In this document: positions 1 through 6,502 of the stretch, piece after piece
How the letters are laid out: each line of letters starts with the position of its first letter
Numbering within the stretch: position 1 is the stretch's first letter
DNA from: Candidatus Bathyarchaeota archaeon
GTDB lineage: Archaea > Thermoproteota > Bathyarchaeia > Bathyarchaeales > Bathyarchaeaceae
NCBI GenBank assembly: GCA_029883255.1
Contig: JAOUJL010000033.1
Span: forward strand, 1-11,271
DNA: 11,271 nucleotides
Direction of reading: 5' to 3'
Notes under the pieces: generated by a model
What the model was told of the DNA's origin: nothing
The model's database searches: none
What the model saw: only the letters and a program-made list of their open reading frames with translations
Translations under genes and position numbers: made by a program

Positions 1-83
1 TTTTCGCTCAGGAAAGACCAGAGCATCCCTTCGCAAAAATTTTAGACGAAATAGCAGATAAGATAGATAACAATAAAACATAA
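1..83 (+). CDS. C-terminal end of an unidentified protein (5' partial)
   Basis: One frame is open from the window edge (first full codon at 3) to a TAA at 81-83 and gives 26 residues ending PFAKILDEIADKIDNNKT. The composition is that of a charged amphipathic helix at a protein C-terminus. It recalls the tail of MinD/Mrp-type P-loop ATPases, but that is only an impression from a very short stretch. The stop lies 4 bases from the stop of the minus-strand mini-protein, so the two genes converge. The other two forward frames are closed early, by stops at 43 and 59. Confidence 0.45.
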   Translation, partial: FAQERPEHPFAKILDEIADKIDNNKT

Positions 84-87
84 GTTC

Positions 88-207
88 CTATTGCGTCGCG
101 ATTTTATTTACCAGCTGATAGACTTTGCAAGTTCTGCATTTTTCATATTCTTTTTCTTTGCATTGATTGCATATTATGCGGTTTAATTCCTTAATTTCAT
201 TGGTCAT
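88..207 (-). CDS. 39-residue mini-protein with two CxxC pairs, probable zinc ribbon
   Basis: The 39 codons run from ATG (207-205) to TAG (90-88). Cysteines at 13, 16, 24 and 27 form CNQC and CRTC, separated by seven residues, followed by a helix VYQLVNKIATQ. This is a minimal tetracysteine knuckle that could bind one zinc ion. The start is supported by an excellent ribosome binding site, GAGAGGATGA, just upstream. A TATA-like stretch (243-257) sits about 40 bases from the start. The function is unknown: such tiny zinc proteins in archaea may bind RNA, DNA or a protein partner. It is divergent from the membrane protein gene at 322. The low-complexity sequence leaves no family assignment that I can defend. 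Confidence 0.7.
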   Translation of the reverse strand: MTNEIKELNRIICNQCKEKEYEKCRTCKVYQLVNKIATQ

Positions 208-242
208 TTCTCATCCTCTCTCAGTAAAAGAATGTTGATTTC

Positions 243-281
243 TTGTATATACTATATTCCGCTTTCGTAATATTTACGGAA
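243..281. promoter_or_regulatory. divergent promoter region with TATA-like box and inverted repeat
   Basis: TGTATATACTATATT (244-258) is TATA-like on both strands and could serve both the minus-strand mini-protein and the plus-strand gene at 322. Beside it, CGTAA-TAT-TTACG (266-278) is an inverted repeat with 5-base arms, and TTCCG (257-261) mirrors CGGAA (277-281). A repeat placed between TATA box and start suits an operator, but no regulator is identified. Confidence 0.35.
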
Positions 282-321
282 GCCTACTGATGCTGCAATA
301 TGCAAGATTAGGTAAAAAAAG

Positions 322-705
322 ATGGCACGCGATAGTTTTATATGGGTTTATGATGGTAAATCTTGCTTGTGGTGGTTTAGTTTGAATAGGAATGTGGCTT
401 TGACCTCGTTAGCCTGGGGATTATTTTTTGTTTTAATTGGCTTAAGCTGGGCTGTAAGCAATGTTGTAGATGTGGTTCCTTATGTTGCGTTAGGAGCGGG
501 CATTATTTTAATTGGGCTTAATGTCGCGAGGACAGGTTTAGGGATGAGGTTAAGCAAGTTTAGCTTGTTCATGGGGATAGTGGCATTTGCTTTCGGCGGA
601 GTAGCATTGATAGGTTACGAGTTGCCATTGTTCGAAACGATAATTGTGTTAATAGGGCTTTTCATAATTGCAGAAGCAGCAAGGTCACTAACAAAATCTC
701 GGTAA
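322..705 (+). CDS. four-helix integral membrane protein of unknown function
   Basis: The 127-residue product has four predicted transmembrane helices at about residues 25-46, 50-68, 78-98 and 101-120, joined by very short loops. A polar, aromatic N-terminus (DSFIWVYDGKSCLWWF) precedes them and a basic tail (RSLTKSR) follows. No catalytic motif is visible. The ATG at 322 is chosen because AGGT lies about ten bases upstream and no better start precedes it. The gene ends 37 bases before mobA on the same strand, so the two are probably co-transcribed, but nothing in the protein ties it to molybdenum. The real gene is clear from its helix periodicity. Its function is not. Confidence 0.75.
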   Translation: MARDSFIWVYDGKSCLWWFSLNRNVALTSLAWGLFFVLIGLSWAVSNVVDVVPYVALGAGIILIGLNVARTGLGMRLSKFSLFMGIVAFAFGGVALIGYELPLFETIIVLIGLFIIAEAARSLTKSR

Positions 706-742
706 GCAGGTTTAATATTTCGCCAAAACTGGAGATTGTTAA

Positions 743-1360
743 TTGGGTAAGTCAGCAATTATCCTTGCAGGTGGATTTTCAAACAGGTTTGGACAAGACA
801 AGGGATTACTGCAATTGGCTAATAAGCCTCTCATAAAGCATGTTTTAGATGCAATCAGCAGTCTTGTTGATGAAAAAATGGTTGTTGCTAGTTCAAAGGT
901 TCAAGCTGAAAATTATGCGAAAGTCTTAGGTTCAGATGTCAATGTCCTTATTGATGTGGATGATGCTCAGAGCCCACTTATAGGCGCTTTAACCGGTTTC
1001 AAAGAAGCACATGAAAGATACGCGCTTCTCCTTTCATGCGATACGCCTTTCGTTTCTAGAGATGTTGTTTCGCTTCTGTTTGAATTGTGCATAAATAGAA
1101 ATGCTGTTATTCCACGTTGGCCAAACGGCTACATAGAGCCTTTACAGGCTGTTTACTGCGCAAAACCAGCGTATGAGGCTGCTCAAAATGCCTTAAGTGA
1201 AGGAAAATTGAATATGCAGTCTATGGTAGATAGGCTGCGTAGTGTCCGTTATGTCTCCACGCTTGTTCTACAGCAGTTGGATCCGGGGCTGAGGACGTTC
1301 TTTAACGTCAATACGCTGTTGGATTTGAGGAGGGCGGAATCGATGTTGAGACGTGGATAG
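743..1360 (+). CDS. mobA: molybdenum cofactor guanylyltransferase MobA
   Basis: MobA transfers GMP from GTP to molybdopterin-bound molybdenum to give the guanine dinucleotide cofactor used by DMSO-reductase-family enzymes, in the cytoplasm. The 205-residue length is usual for the family. The N-terminal nucleotide-binding signature LAGGFSNRFGQDKG (residues 8-21) is complete. SPLIGALTG (77-85) contributes to the GTP pocket, and SCDTPF (98-103) carries the metal-binding aspartate D100. The C-terminal FFNVNTLLDLRRAE is the usual ending. Translation starts at TTG (743), supported by GGAGATTG from 731. The upstream partner is the four-helix membrane protein; no moa or moe gene lies in the window. 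A MobA-like NTP transferase with another sugar or cofactor substrate is the alternative, but the motif set favours MobA. Confidence 0.88.
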   Translation: MGKSAIILAGGFSNRFGQDKGLLQLANKPLIKHVLDAISSLVDEKMVVASSKVQAENYAKVLGSDVNVLIDVDDAQSPLIGALTGFKEAHERYALLLSCDTPFVSRDVVSLLFELCINRNAVIPRWPNGYIEPLQAVYCAKPAYEAAQNALSEGKLNMQSMVDRLRSVRYVSTLVLQQLDPGLRTFFNVNTLLDLRRAESMLRRG

Positions 1361-1697
1361 GTAGGGCTTCCTTTTGTGTGTGCGTGCGTGCAACAGTGCT
1401 AGGCCCTCTATTTGGAGCCAAATATGATAACGCGATGGCAAGGATGTCCCGTTTTGGCTGAGCTCTTGTGCTCTACAGCCTACCCCCTCGGGTCTAGTAT
1501 ATGATCCAAATATGATAACGTGGTGAAGAGGAAGATTTTTGTGGCCGGGTTCTTTGCCTGTTTGTGGTCTTCTCTCGTGCTTAGATTAGTTGCGACCAGG
1601 CGGAAATGAATAGTTGCGACTATCCAGCAGTCTTGGGCCTGGTCTCCTCTGGCGCTGGTGGCCGTTGGCAATGATCCTTGCTTCTTAGTGGGGAACG
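1361..1697. other. gene-poor stretch after mobA
   Basis: No intact recognisable gene is present. A TG-rich tract (about 1374-1390) follows mobA. One plus-strand frame from GTG 1520 gives 29 residues (KRKIFVAGFFACLWSSLVLR, one possible membrane helix) up to a TGA at 1607, and then stays open to 1750. I could not recognise it. It may be decayed coding sequence or chance. Confidence 0.4.
1418..1520 (+). repeat. pair of 15-base direct repeats
   Basis: CCAAATATGATAACG occurs at 1418-1432 and again at 1506-1520, with 73 bases between. The second copy is preceded by a further ATATGAT. Each copy is followed within a few bases by a possible start codon (ATG 1434, GTG 1520/1523). They could be duplicated regulatory sites or scars of a small tandem duplication. 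Confidence 0.6.
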
Positions 1698-1892
1698 GTG
1701 CTGATTTGTCTGGACAGCGGAAAATCTCTTTGTCGGGACAAATTGGATGAACTGTGCGGTGCTGTGGCGGACGAGCTGGAAATCGTGCGGAGAGTGCTTG
1801 AAGCTTGCGAGTGGACGCGGCAAAACGGTGGAAAGAAACGAGTGGTCAGACCTTTCAGTTACCTCTTGATGGGATTTCTCTTTGAACCTTAA
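1698..1892 (+). CDS. doubtful small reading frame
   Basis: GTG to TAA gives 64 residues with an acidic helix (LDELCGAVADELEIVRRVLE) and a basic stretch (RQNGGKKRVVR). The local GC is higher than in the neighbouring genes. No clear ribosome binding site is seen, and I recognise no family. It lies in the same frame as the remnant that begins at 1896, with only a TAA and one codon between, so both could be parts of one decayed gene. Confidence 0.2.
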   Translation: MLICLDSGKSLCRDKLDELCGAVADELEIVRRVLEACEWTRQNGGKKRVVRPFSYLLMGFLFEP

Positions 1893-1895
1893 TGG

Positions 1896-2163
1896 ATGGT
1901 GCGGGGGATTATTATCGAACTCAAATCCGATATCGTAAGTCCGATAGCTGTTAATAGTTCTTGTGCTGAAAATAAATCAAACTCAGTTTATTTCTTAGTA
2001 GGCGAAAATGAATTTAGAGATGTTTTAGACGTTATGGCTCCAACATCATAGAGAGATTGACATCTTAAATCTCTTCGCTAGACGGCACCAACAGATTTCG
2101 AAAGACGAAATTGTTTTAATTCAAGAAAACTTTATTGAGTATTATGCCTCCTCCTGCAGCTAA
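1896..2163 (+). pseudogene. frameshifted remnant of an unknown protein just upstream of the HNH gene
   Basis: Two adjoining protein-like stretches lie in different frames. From ATG 1896 to TAG 2051 one frame reads MVRGIIIELKSDIV and further on SVYFLVGENEFRDVLDVM. From about 2044 the +1 frame continues as HHREIDILNLFARRHQQ, then KDEIVLIQENFIEYY, and ends at TAA 2161-2163. The second part has no start codon of its own. Joined at about 2040-2050, they make one plausible soluble protein of some 88 residues, so a single-base indel is the simplest explanation. The remnant overlaps the start of the HNH gene by 20 bases, like a translationally coupled pair. The family is not recognised. A sequencing error rather than true decay cannot be excluded. 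Confidence 0.45.
2112..2119 (+). promoter_or_regulatory. TATA-like box for the HNH gene
   Basis: TGTTTTAATT lies about 28 bases before ATG 2144, and no ribosome binding site is present. This spacing suits a leaderless archaeal transcript that starts at or near the ATG. Confidence 0.35.
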
Positions 2164-2686
2164 GTCGATTCGTGATTTGATTTTCTGGCAGTATGCTAAG
2201 ATTATTTCCGAGTCCGCTGGTGCTGGGAAGAGGCAGTACGGTTTTGTGATGGACAGGTTCAAGAAGCTTGTTTCCGGAGAGATCTCGTGGTCGACTTCTA
2301 TTCGGGAGTATGTGAAGGAACGTGAGAAAGCCGGAGAGTGCATTTATTGTGGTGGCAAGAAAGACCTTACACTCGACCACATCTTGCCGAAGTCAAGAGG
2401 AGGACCGGATTCGCCTGACAATGCAGTCTGGGTTTGTAAGAGCTGTAACTCTTCGAAGGGTGATAGGCGTCTCTATGAGTGGTATGAGCTAGATAGGCGG
2501 TATGAGGTTCCCAGAATAGCTGAGGGAAAATACCTCAAGTTGCTCTATGCCTTGCACGAACAAAGAGGCACCCTTAACGTGAAAGAGATTTCCCAACTCT
2601 GTCCAAAGTGCGATCTCGGCGCAAAATGCCCAGAAAAAGAAAAACTTACAGTCTACTGCCTAGAAGGTCTATTCTGCAAAAACTAA
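2144..2686 (+). CDS. HNH endonuclease with extra cysteine-rich C-terminus
   Basis: The 180-residue protein has a complete HNH domain. CIYC (66-69) and CKSC (98-101) form the zinc knuckle. LDHILPKSRGG holds the catalytic D78-H79, and N102 with KGD (105-107) completes the metal-binding fold. The family cuts or nicks DNA through a single-metal active site. An N-terminal helical region (about 10-60) precedes it. The last 30 residues carry five cysteines (CPKC at 153-156, then C162, C172, C178), perhaps a second metal site. The start could be TTG 2135, but ATG 2144 is preferred because a TATA-like box sits at leaderless distance. No methyltransferase, phage or intron-like neighbour explains it, so it is a stand-alone nuclease of unknown target. 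The preceding remnant overlaps its start. Confidence 0.82.
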   Translation: MPPPAAKSIRDLIFWQYAKIISESAGAGKRQYGFVMDRFKKLVSGEISWSTSIREYVKEREKAGECIYCGGKKDLTLDHILPKSRGGPDSPDNAVWVCKSCNSSKGDRRLYEWYELDRRYEVPRIAEGKYLKLLYALHEQRGTLNVKEISQLCPKCDLGAKCPEKEKLTVYCLEGLFCKN

Positions 2687-2709
2687 AAGCCGCAAGCTGG
2701 AACAGAGTG

Positions 2710-2728
2710 AAAGCGAACGTGCGCTTTT
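2710..2728 (+). terminator. small hairpin after the HNH gene
   Basis: AAAGCG (2710-2715) pairs with CGCTTT (2722-2727) around a six-base loop and is followed by TTCT. It lies 23 bases after the HNH stop. It is a possible terminator, although archaea rely mainly on T tracts. Confidence 0.3.
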
Positions 2729-2808
2729 CTGAACGCATTCATTCTTCTTATTAGATTAATTCCGTAATTTTAATAACGAGACTTACCCTTCAATCAATAC
2801 GTGAAAGC

Positions 2809-4011
2809 GTGCTTGAGTTGAAATCTACGTCTCGACTTGTGAGGCTCATCAAAAACCATAATATTCAAATTCTGATCGTGTACGGAGGGCTTCGAAGCAT
2901 AGTATTAATGGGCAGCAGCCTCTTCACTTTTTACGTCTTGTCTTATTTGTCGGCTCCTCCGAGGATTCTCGGAATCATAATTTCTGTCGGATTCCTAGCC
3001 TCCGCGCTGGGATCGATGCTGGGCGGATATCTCACTGACAAGGTGGGTAGAAAACACACTTTTGTTGTTTCCTCCATATTGTCAGGTTTAGGTTGGATAG
3101 CACTTTCTCTTAGCCAAGATTGGACGCATGTGGCATTTTCATACGGACTGATCAACGGAATGATGGTGTGCGCCTTTCCTGCGTACAACGCCGTGGTTTC
3201 AGACAGCGTGCCCGACGATGTTGGTGGGGGACTCGGTATCCTGAACACAGCTATCAATTCCGTATCGATTGTAGGAGCTGTTTTGGGAGCGGCTACCTCC
3301 AAATATCTGGGTTTCAGATACCTTTTTATGATTATTTCCCTTCCATGGTTTCTCTCGGCATACCCTATTTTAAGAATCAAGGAAAGGAAATCAGAAGAGA
3401 CCGAAAAGTCTTCTCAAACAACGAGTCTTAACCCCCTTCACATGTTAAGAAAAAACCCAAGCCTATTGATTCTGTCGTTGTCGGTCCTTCTCATCACTGT
3501 TGGAGGGTACGTAGCAAGTTTCTATCCCGATTACGTTAAGAAAGCATTCAGTGTGGACCAATTTCAGGTGGGCCTCTTTGACTCCGTATACGCTGCTCTG
3601 TGGGCTGTTTCAAATTACCCCATGGGTTTGTTATCCGACAAGGTGGGTAGAAAGAAGGTCATCGTTCCAGGCTTCACACTCATGGGACTTGCTTGGCTCT
3701 TCTTTACAGTTCCTCAGTCTCTTTCTTGGCTTTTCATTCTCTACGCCGTTTATTCTTTGGGGAACTCTATGGGCTTCTATACCACAGCGTTAGTTATGGA
3801 CATCACTTCAGAACAGAAGAAGGGCACTGCTGTGGGCATTTTCAATTGCTTCATGTATCTAGGTGTTTTCTTAAGTGGAATTGTGGGAGGTGTTGTATGG
3901 GAAAGCATGGGCGCCTTAACATCGTTCAGGGTAGCGTTTGTGACATTCACAGCGGCAGCATTGATTATAAATTTCTTCGTTAAGCCTGCGGCACAAAACC
4001 CAGAAAACTAA
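2809..4011 (+). CDS. MFS transporter, 12-helix, substrate unknown
   Basis: This 400-residue polytopic membrane protein of the major facilitator superfamily is of normal length. The two six-helix halves are visible. Motif A occurs in both: GGYLTDKVGRKH (72-83) after helix 2 and GLLSDKVGRKK (273-283) after helix 8. A charged cytoplasmic linker (about 190-215, KERKSEETEK) joins the halves. It should move a small solute or drug by proton coupling or as a uniporter; the sequence does not show which. GTG 2809 is the assigned start, and TTG 2818 is possible. No clear ribosome binding site exists, but AATTTTAATAA (2765-2775) is TATA-like. The gene converges with the aminotransferase gene, and only 13 bases separate the two stops. 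Confidence 0.9.
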   Translation: MLELKSTSRLVRLIKNHNIQILIVYGGLRSIVLMGSSLFTFYVLSYLSAPPRILGIIISVGFLASALGSMLGGYLTDKVGRKHTFVVSSILSGLGWIALSLSQDWTHVAFSYGLINGMMVCAFPAYNAVVSDSVPDDVGGGLGILNTAINSVSIVGAVLGAATSKYLGFRYLFMIISLPWFLSAYPILRIKERKSEETEKSSQTTSLNPLHMLRKNPSLLILSLSVLLITVGGYVASFYPDYVKKAFSVDQFQVGLFDSVYAALWAVSNYPMGLLSDKVGRKKVIVPGFTLMGLAWLFFTVPQSLSWLFILYAVYSLGNSMGFYTTALVMDITSEQKKGTAVGIFNCFMYLGVFLSGIVGGVVWESMGALTSFRVAFVTFTAAALIINFFVKPAAQNPEN

Positions 4012-4024
4012 GCCTCACTTAAAA

Positions 4025-5317
4025 TCACTTCCCGTGATGTTTTGCATATTCTCCTGTTTCCAAAAGCATTTTTTCCATGTCGGCTTCAGAGTGTGCTGTG
4101 CTCAACGCTCCTGTGTGCGTCGGTAGGAAGAAGACTCCGTTTGCAATCAATCTTAGATGATAATCAATTAGTTTCTTTCTGTCAGCTTTAAACGCCGCAT
4201 TAGCGTCCTTCACCTCTTCCCTTGTGAAATGAATGTTGAAAAGCGAACTCGCTCCCGTAACTTGCACATCGACGCCATGTGCTTCAAGGATTTCTCTTAA
4301 CTGTTCCCGTATTTTATCTCCAACCCTGTTCAGTTTGTTTATCAATTCACCATCTTCTAAGATTTTCAGTGTTGCCAACCCCGCCGTCATTGTTATCGGG
4401 TTTGCCGCGAAAGTTCCGCCGTGAAAGGAGTAATGCGGTCGTTCATAAGCGCGTGTATCTAGTCTTTCCATGATTTTTCGGGGTCCGCAGAAGGCGCCTA
4501 TTGGGAAGCCTCCTCCCAAAACTTTTCCAAAAACAGTTATGTCCGGTGTTACACCGTAATATTGCTGGGCTCCACCCGGAGCCAATCGAAAGCCAGTGAT
4601 CACTTCATCGAAAATTAGCAAAATCCCTTTTTCATCACAAAATTCCCTAAGTCCTTTTAGAAATTCCTTTTCTGCTGGGATGCCTCCGCCAGCGCCGAGA
4701 ACTGGCTCGATCACAATGGAGGCTACTTCCTCGTTTTTCAGCCTCTCTTTGACTCCTTCAAAGTCATTAAAGGGCAAAAGAATTGTGTCATGGAGAGTAC
4801 CAACTGTTAAGCCAGCCGATTCTGGAATATTAAAGGGGTAATGAACGCCTACGTGAAGTGCATCGTAGCCTCCATGCCATCCTCCTTCGAACTTGGCGAC
4901 TTTGCTTCTGCCAGTGCATGCACGGGCTAGACGTGTTGCATACATGTTTGCCTCTGTTCCCGAATTTGTGAATCGCACCATTTCTGCGCCTGAAACCATT
5001 TTCACAACTTGCTCAGCTAACTCGATTTCCAGTTCGTGGGATGTTCCGTAATGGGTGCCATTTTCAAGCTGCCTTTTAACAGCGTCAACCACGGCTGAAG
5101 GGCTATGGCCAAGTATGAGCGCGGTGTGTCCTAGCCAGAAGTCGATGTATTCGTTTCCGTCAACATCGTAAAGTTTGCTTCCCTTCGCTTTTGCAGTATA
5201 AAACGGGTAGGGTTCAAAGTATCTTATCCCGTATGAGACTCCGGCTGGGAGGACTTTTTTAGCTCGCTCGTACAAGGCTTTGGACTTGGAGGTTTTGGAA
5301 ACATATTCTTCCAACAT
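4025..5317 (-). CDS. class III aminotransferase, glutamate-1-semialdehyde 2,1-aminomutase family
   Basis: This PLP enzyme of 430 residues, the usual family length, moves amino groups. HemL itself converts glutamate-1-semialdehyde to 5-aminolevulinate. Visible features are NSGTEANMYATRLAR (118-132) for phosphate binding, the W147-H148 pair that stacks on the cofactor, IFDEVITGFR (235-244) with the cofactor-nitrogen aspartate D237, and FGKVLGGGFPIGAF (263-276) with the Schiff-base lysine K265. GGTFAANP (300-307) closes the site. ATG 5317 is the start, with a weak binding site. It follows the HAD gene by 21 bases on the same strand, so they form an operon. No other haem gene is near, and the pairing with a phosphatase-like protein raises the chance of a different amino-ketone substrate. 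I therefore give no symbol. Confidence 0.85.
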   Translation of the reverse strand: MLEEYVSKTSKSKALYERAKKVLPAGVSYGIRYFEPYPFYTAKAKGSKLYDVDGNEYIDFWLGHTALILGHSPSAVVDAVKRQLENGTHYGTSHELEIELAEQVVKMVSGAEMVRFTNSGTEANMYATRLARACTGRSKVAKFEGGWHGGYDALHVGVHYPFNIPESAGLTVGTLHDTILLPFNDFEGVKERLKNEEVASIVIEPVLGAGGGIPAEKEFLKGLREFCDEKGILLIFDEVITGFRLAPGGAQQYYGVTPDITVFGKVLGGGFPIGAFCGPRKIMERLDTRAYERPHYSFHGGTFAANPITMTAGLATLKILEDGELINKLNRVGDKIREQLREILEAHGVDVQVTGASSLFNIHFTREEVKDANAAFKADRKKLIDYHLRLIANGVFFLPTHTGALSTAHSEADMEKMLLETGEYAKHHGK

Positions 5318-5338
5318 TTTAAGTCATTTCCACATTCT

Positions 5339-6022
5339 TTAGTTTTCGCCGAATTTGCTTATTATAGTTTCCACAGCTTCATTTAAATTATTAATAACAG
5401 CATCTGCCTGTGGGCATTCTACATTTTTTCCTTCCCTGTTCAAAAGTATGGCGTTTATGCCCAATTTTTTAGGCAAGATTATATCTATTGGCACGTCGTC
5501 TCCGATCATAACAGCTTCTTCTGGTCTCACATTCAGAATTTCTAAGACTTTTCTATACATTTTTGGGTTTGTTTTGTCGCATCCTGCTTCATAACCTGTC
5601 ATAATGAAGTCAAAGTAATTCCTAATTGGCTGAATTGCCTTTTTGAATTGAAAGTAGGCGATTGTTGTAACTATGGCAGTTTTGAATCCGCTTTCCTTTG
5701 CTTTTATCACCGCTCCGGCAGCATCTGGATATAGCTGATATGGCTTGCTTTCAAGAAGTCCAACGATGGTGTTCAATGTTTCTTCGTTGACTTTAACTTT
5801 TAGCCTCCAGAAAATCTTCGAAAAATAGGAACGCCAATTCTCGTATCCATATTTTGGATAGTCTATGAATGAGACGAAAGCCCATGCTGCCTTAAGTTGC
5901 TGTGGTGAGACCTCATAGCCCTTGCTGAAGAGGTATTCAGAAATTTCTGTCTCGGTTACCGGATTCTCTACGTAAGCCAACGTGCCGTACAAATCAAATA
6001 ATACAGCCTTTATCTTAGCCAG
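5339..6022 (-). CDS. HAD-superfamily hydrolase, likely started at CTG
   Basis: These enzymes form an aspartyl-phosphate (or ester) intermediate and commonly remove phosphate from small metabolites. Counting from CTG 6022 the protein has 227 residues. Motif I is LFDLYGT with nucleophile D10 and tyrosine, not aspartate, two places later, as in haloacid dehalogenases and several archaeal HADs. An alpha-helical cap (about 25-95) follows, then motif II (AIVTT, 116-120), a motif III lysine in CDKTNPK (148-154) and motif IV IGDDVPID (173-180). The nearest ordinary start, TTG 5992, would delete D10, and a TAA precedes CTG 6022. GGAGTGAG ends four bases before that CTG. The start is therefore inferred as CTG. 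It is the first gene of an operon with the aminotransferase. The precise substrate is unknown; a phosphatase is more likely than a dehalogenase. Confidence 0.85.
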   Translation of the reverse strand: MAKIKAVLFDLYGTLAYVENPVTETEISEYLFSKGYEVSPQQLKAAWAFVSFIDYPKYGYENWRSYFSKIFWRLKVKVNEETLNTIVGLLESKPYQLYPDAAGAVIKAKESGFKTAIVTTIAYFQFKKAIQPIRNYFDFIMTGYEAGCDKTNPKMYRKVLEILNVRPEEAVMIGDDVPIDIILPKKLGINAILLNREGKNVECPQADAVINNLNEAVETIISKFGEN

Positions 6023-6026
6023 TTAA

Positions 6027-6034
6027 CTCACTCC
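6027..6034 (-). promoter_or_regulatory. ribosome binding site that fixes the HAD start at CTG
   Basis: GGAGTGAG on the minus strand is close to the archaeal consensus and lies four bases before CTG 6022. An in-frame TAA sits at 6025-6023, so no upstream ATG, GTG or TTG can be used. Confidence 0.6.
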
Positions 6035-6118
6035 GTAACCATAAGCTTCACGCTACGTTCATTTATTTCTTTAGGGTTCTGGTGCATCTTCGAGTGTTGA
6101 GTGGTGGAAGAAAAATAA

Positions 6119-6469
6119 AAGGTAGCGCGCGCTTCTCTAACCGCATATTCCAGTTATGCCAAGGCAATTGGGTTGGTTGATCAATGGAATGCCAAAGGTA
6201 TTAACGGCTCGCTACAGCTGATCTACACATTGTATGAAGTGGTAGGCGTTCTTTGGTTAACCTTGGGCATCTTTTTGTCAGTCACTTCTGCTTACGTCAA
6301 GAATACGTCGAGAAACGATCTGTCCAAGCAGTAATTGAAGGGTTTGTACGTGTATGGAGTCTCTTATCGACAAATTGCTGTAAGTGTGGAGAGTTTACAA
6401 AACGAAGTTTACAGAACCACTTTAGCTACCATGAATAAGTTAACAGTATCTCATCACAGAACGTTTTAA
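6119..6469 (+). pseudogene. interrupted membrane-protein reading frame
   Basis: One plus-strand frame from 6119 to a TAA at 6332-6334 reads like real protein: SLTAYSSYAKAIGLVDQWNA, then a hydrophobic helix VVGVLWLTLGIFLSVTSAYV followed by a basic tail. There is no ATG or GTG start; TTG 6173 would give 53 residues with only a weak AAGG before it. After the TAA the same frame stays open to 6469 (KGLYVYGVSYRQIAVSVE and more). The simplest reading is a gene that has lost its 5' end and gained a stop codon. Alternatively it is a small membrane protein started at TTG. No family is recognised, and the part after the TAA could be chance. Confidence 0.4.
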
Positions 6470-6502
6470 GTTGATAAGTGCACCATTCAATAGTGAAAGC
6501 TC

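Noticed and set aside
1480..1823. Two overlapping minus-strand frames downstream of mobA
   Set aside because: No binding sites, no recognisable motifs, and mutual overlap in a stretch where plus-strand frames look equally open.
2943..3380. Long minus-strand open frame inside the MFS transporter gene
   Set aside because: It is fully antisense to a clear 12-helix transporter, has no ribosome binding site, and reads like a codon-bias shadow.
6253..6438. Plus-strand frame of 61 codons
   Set aside because: The adjacent frame over the same bases gives a far more protein-like membrane helix, so this one is its shadow.
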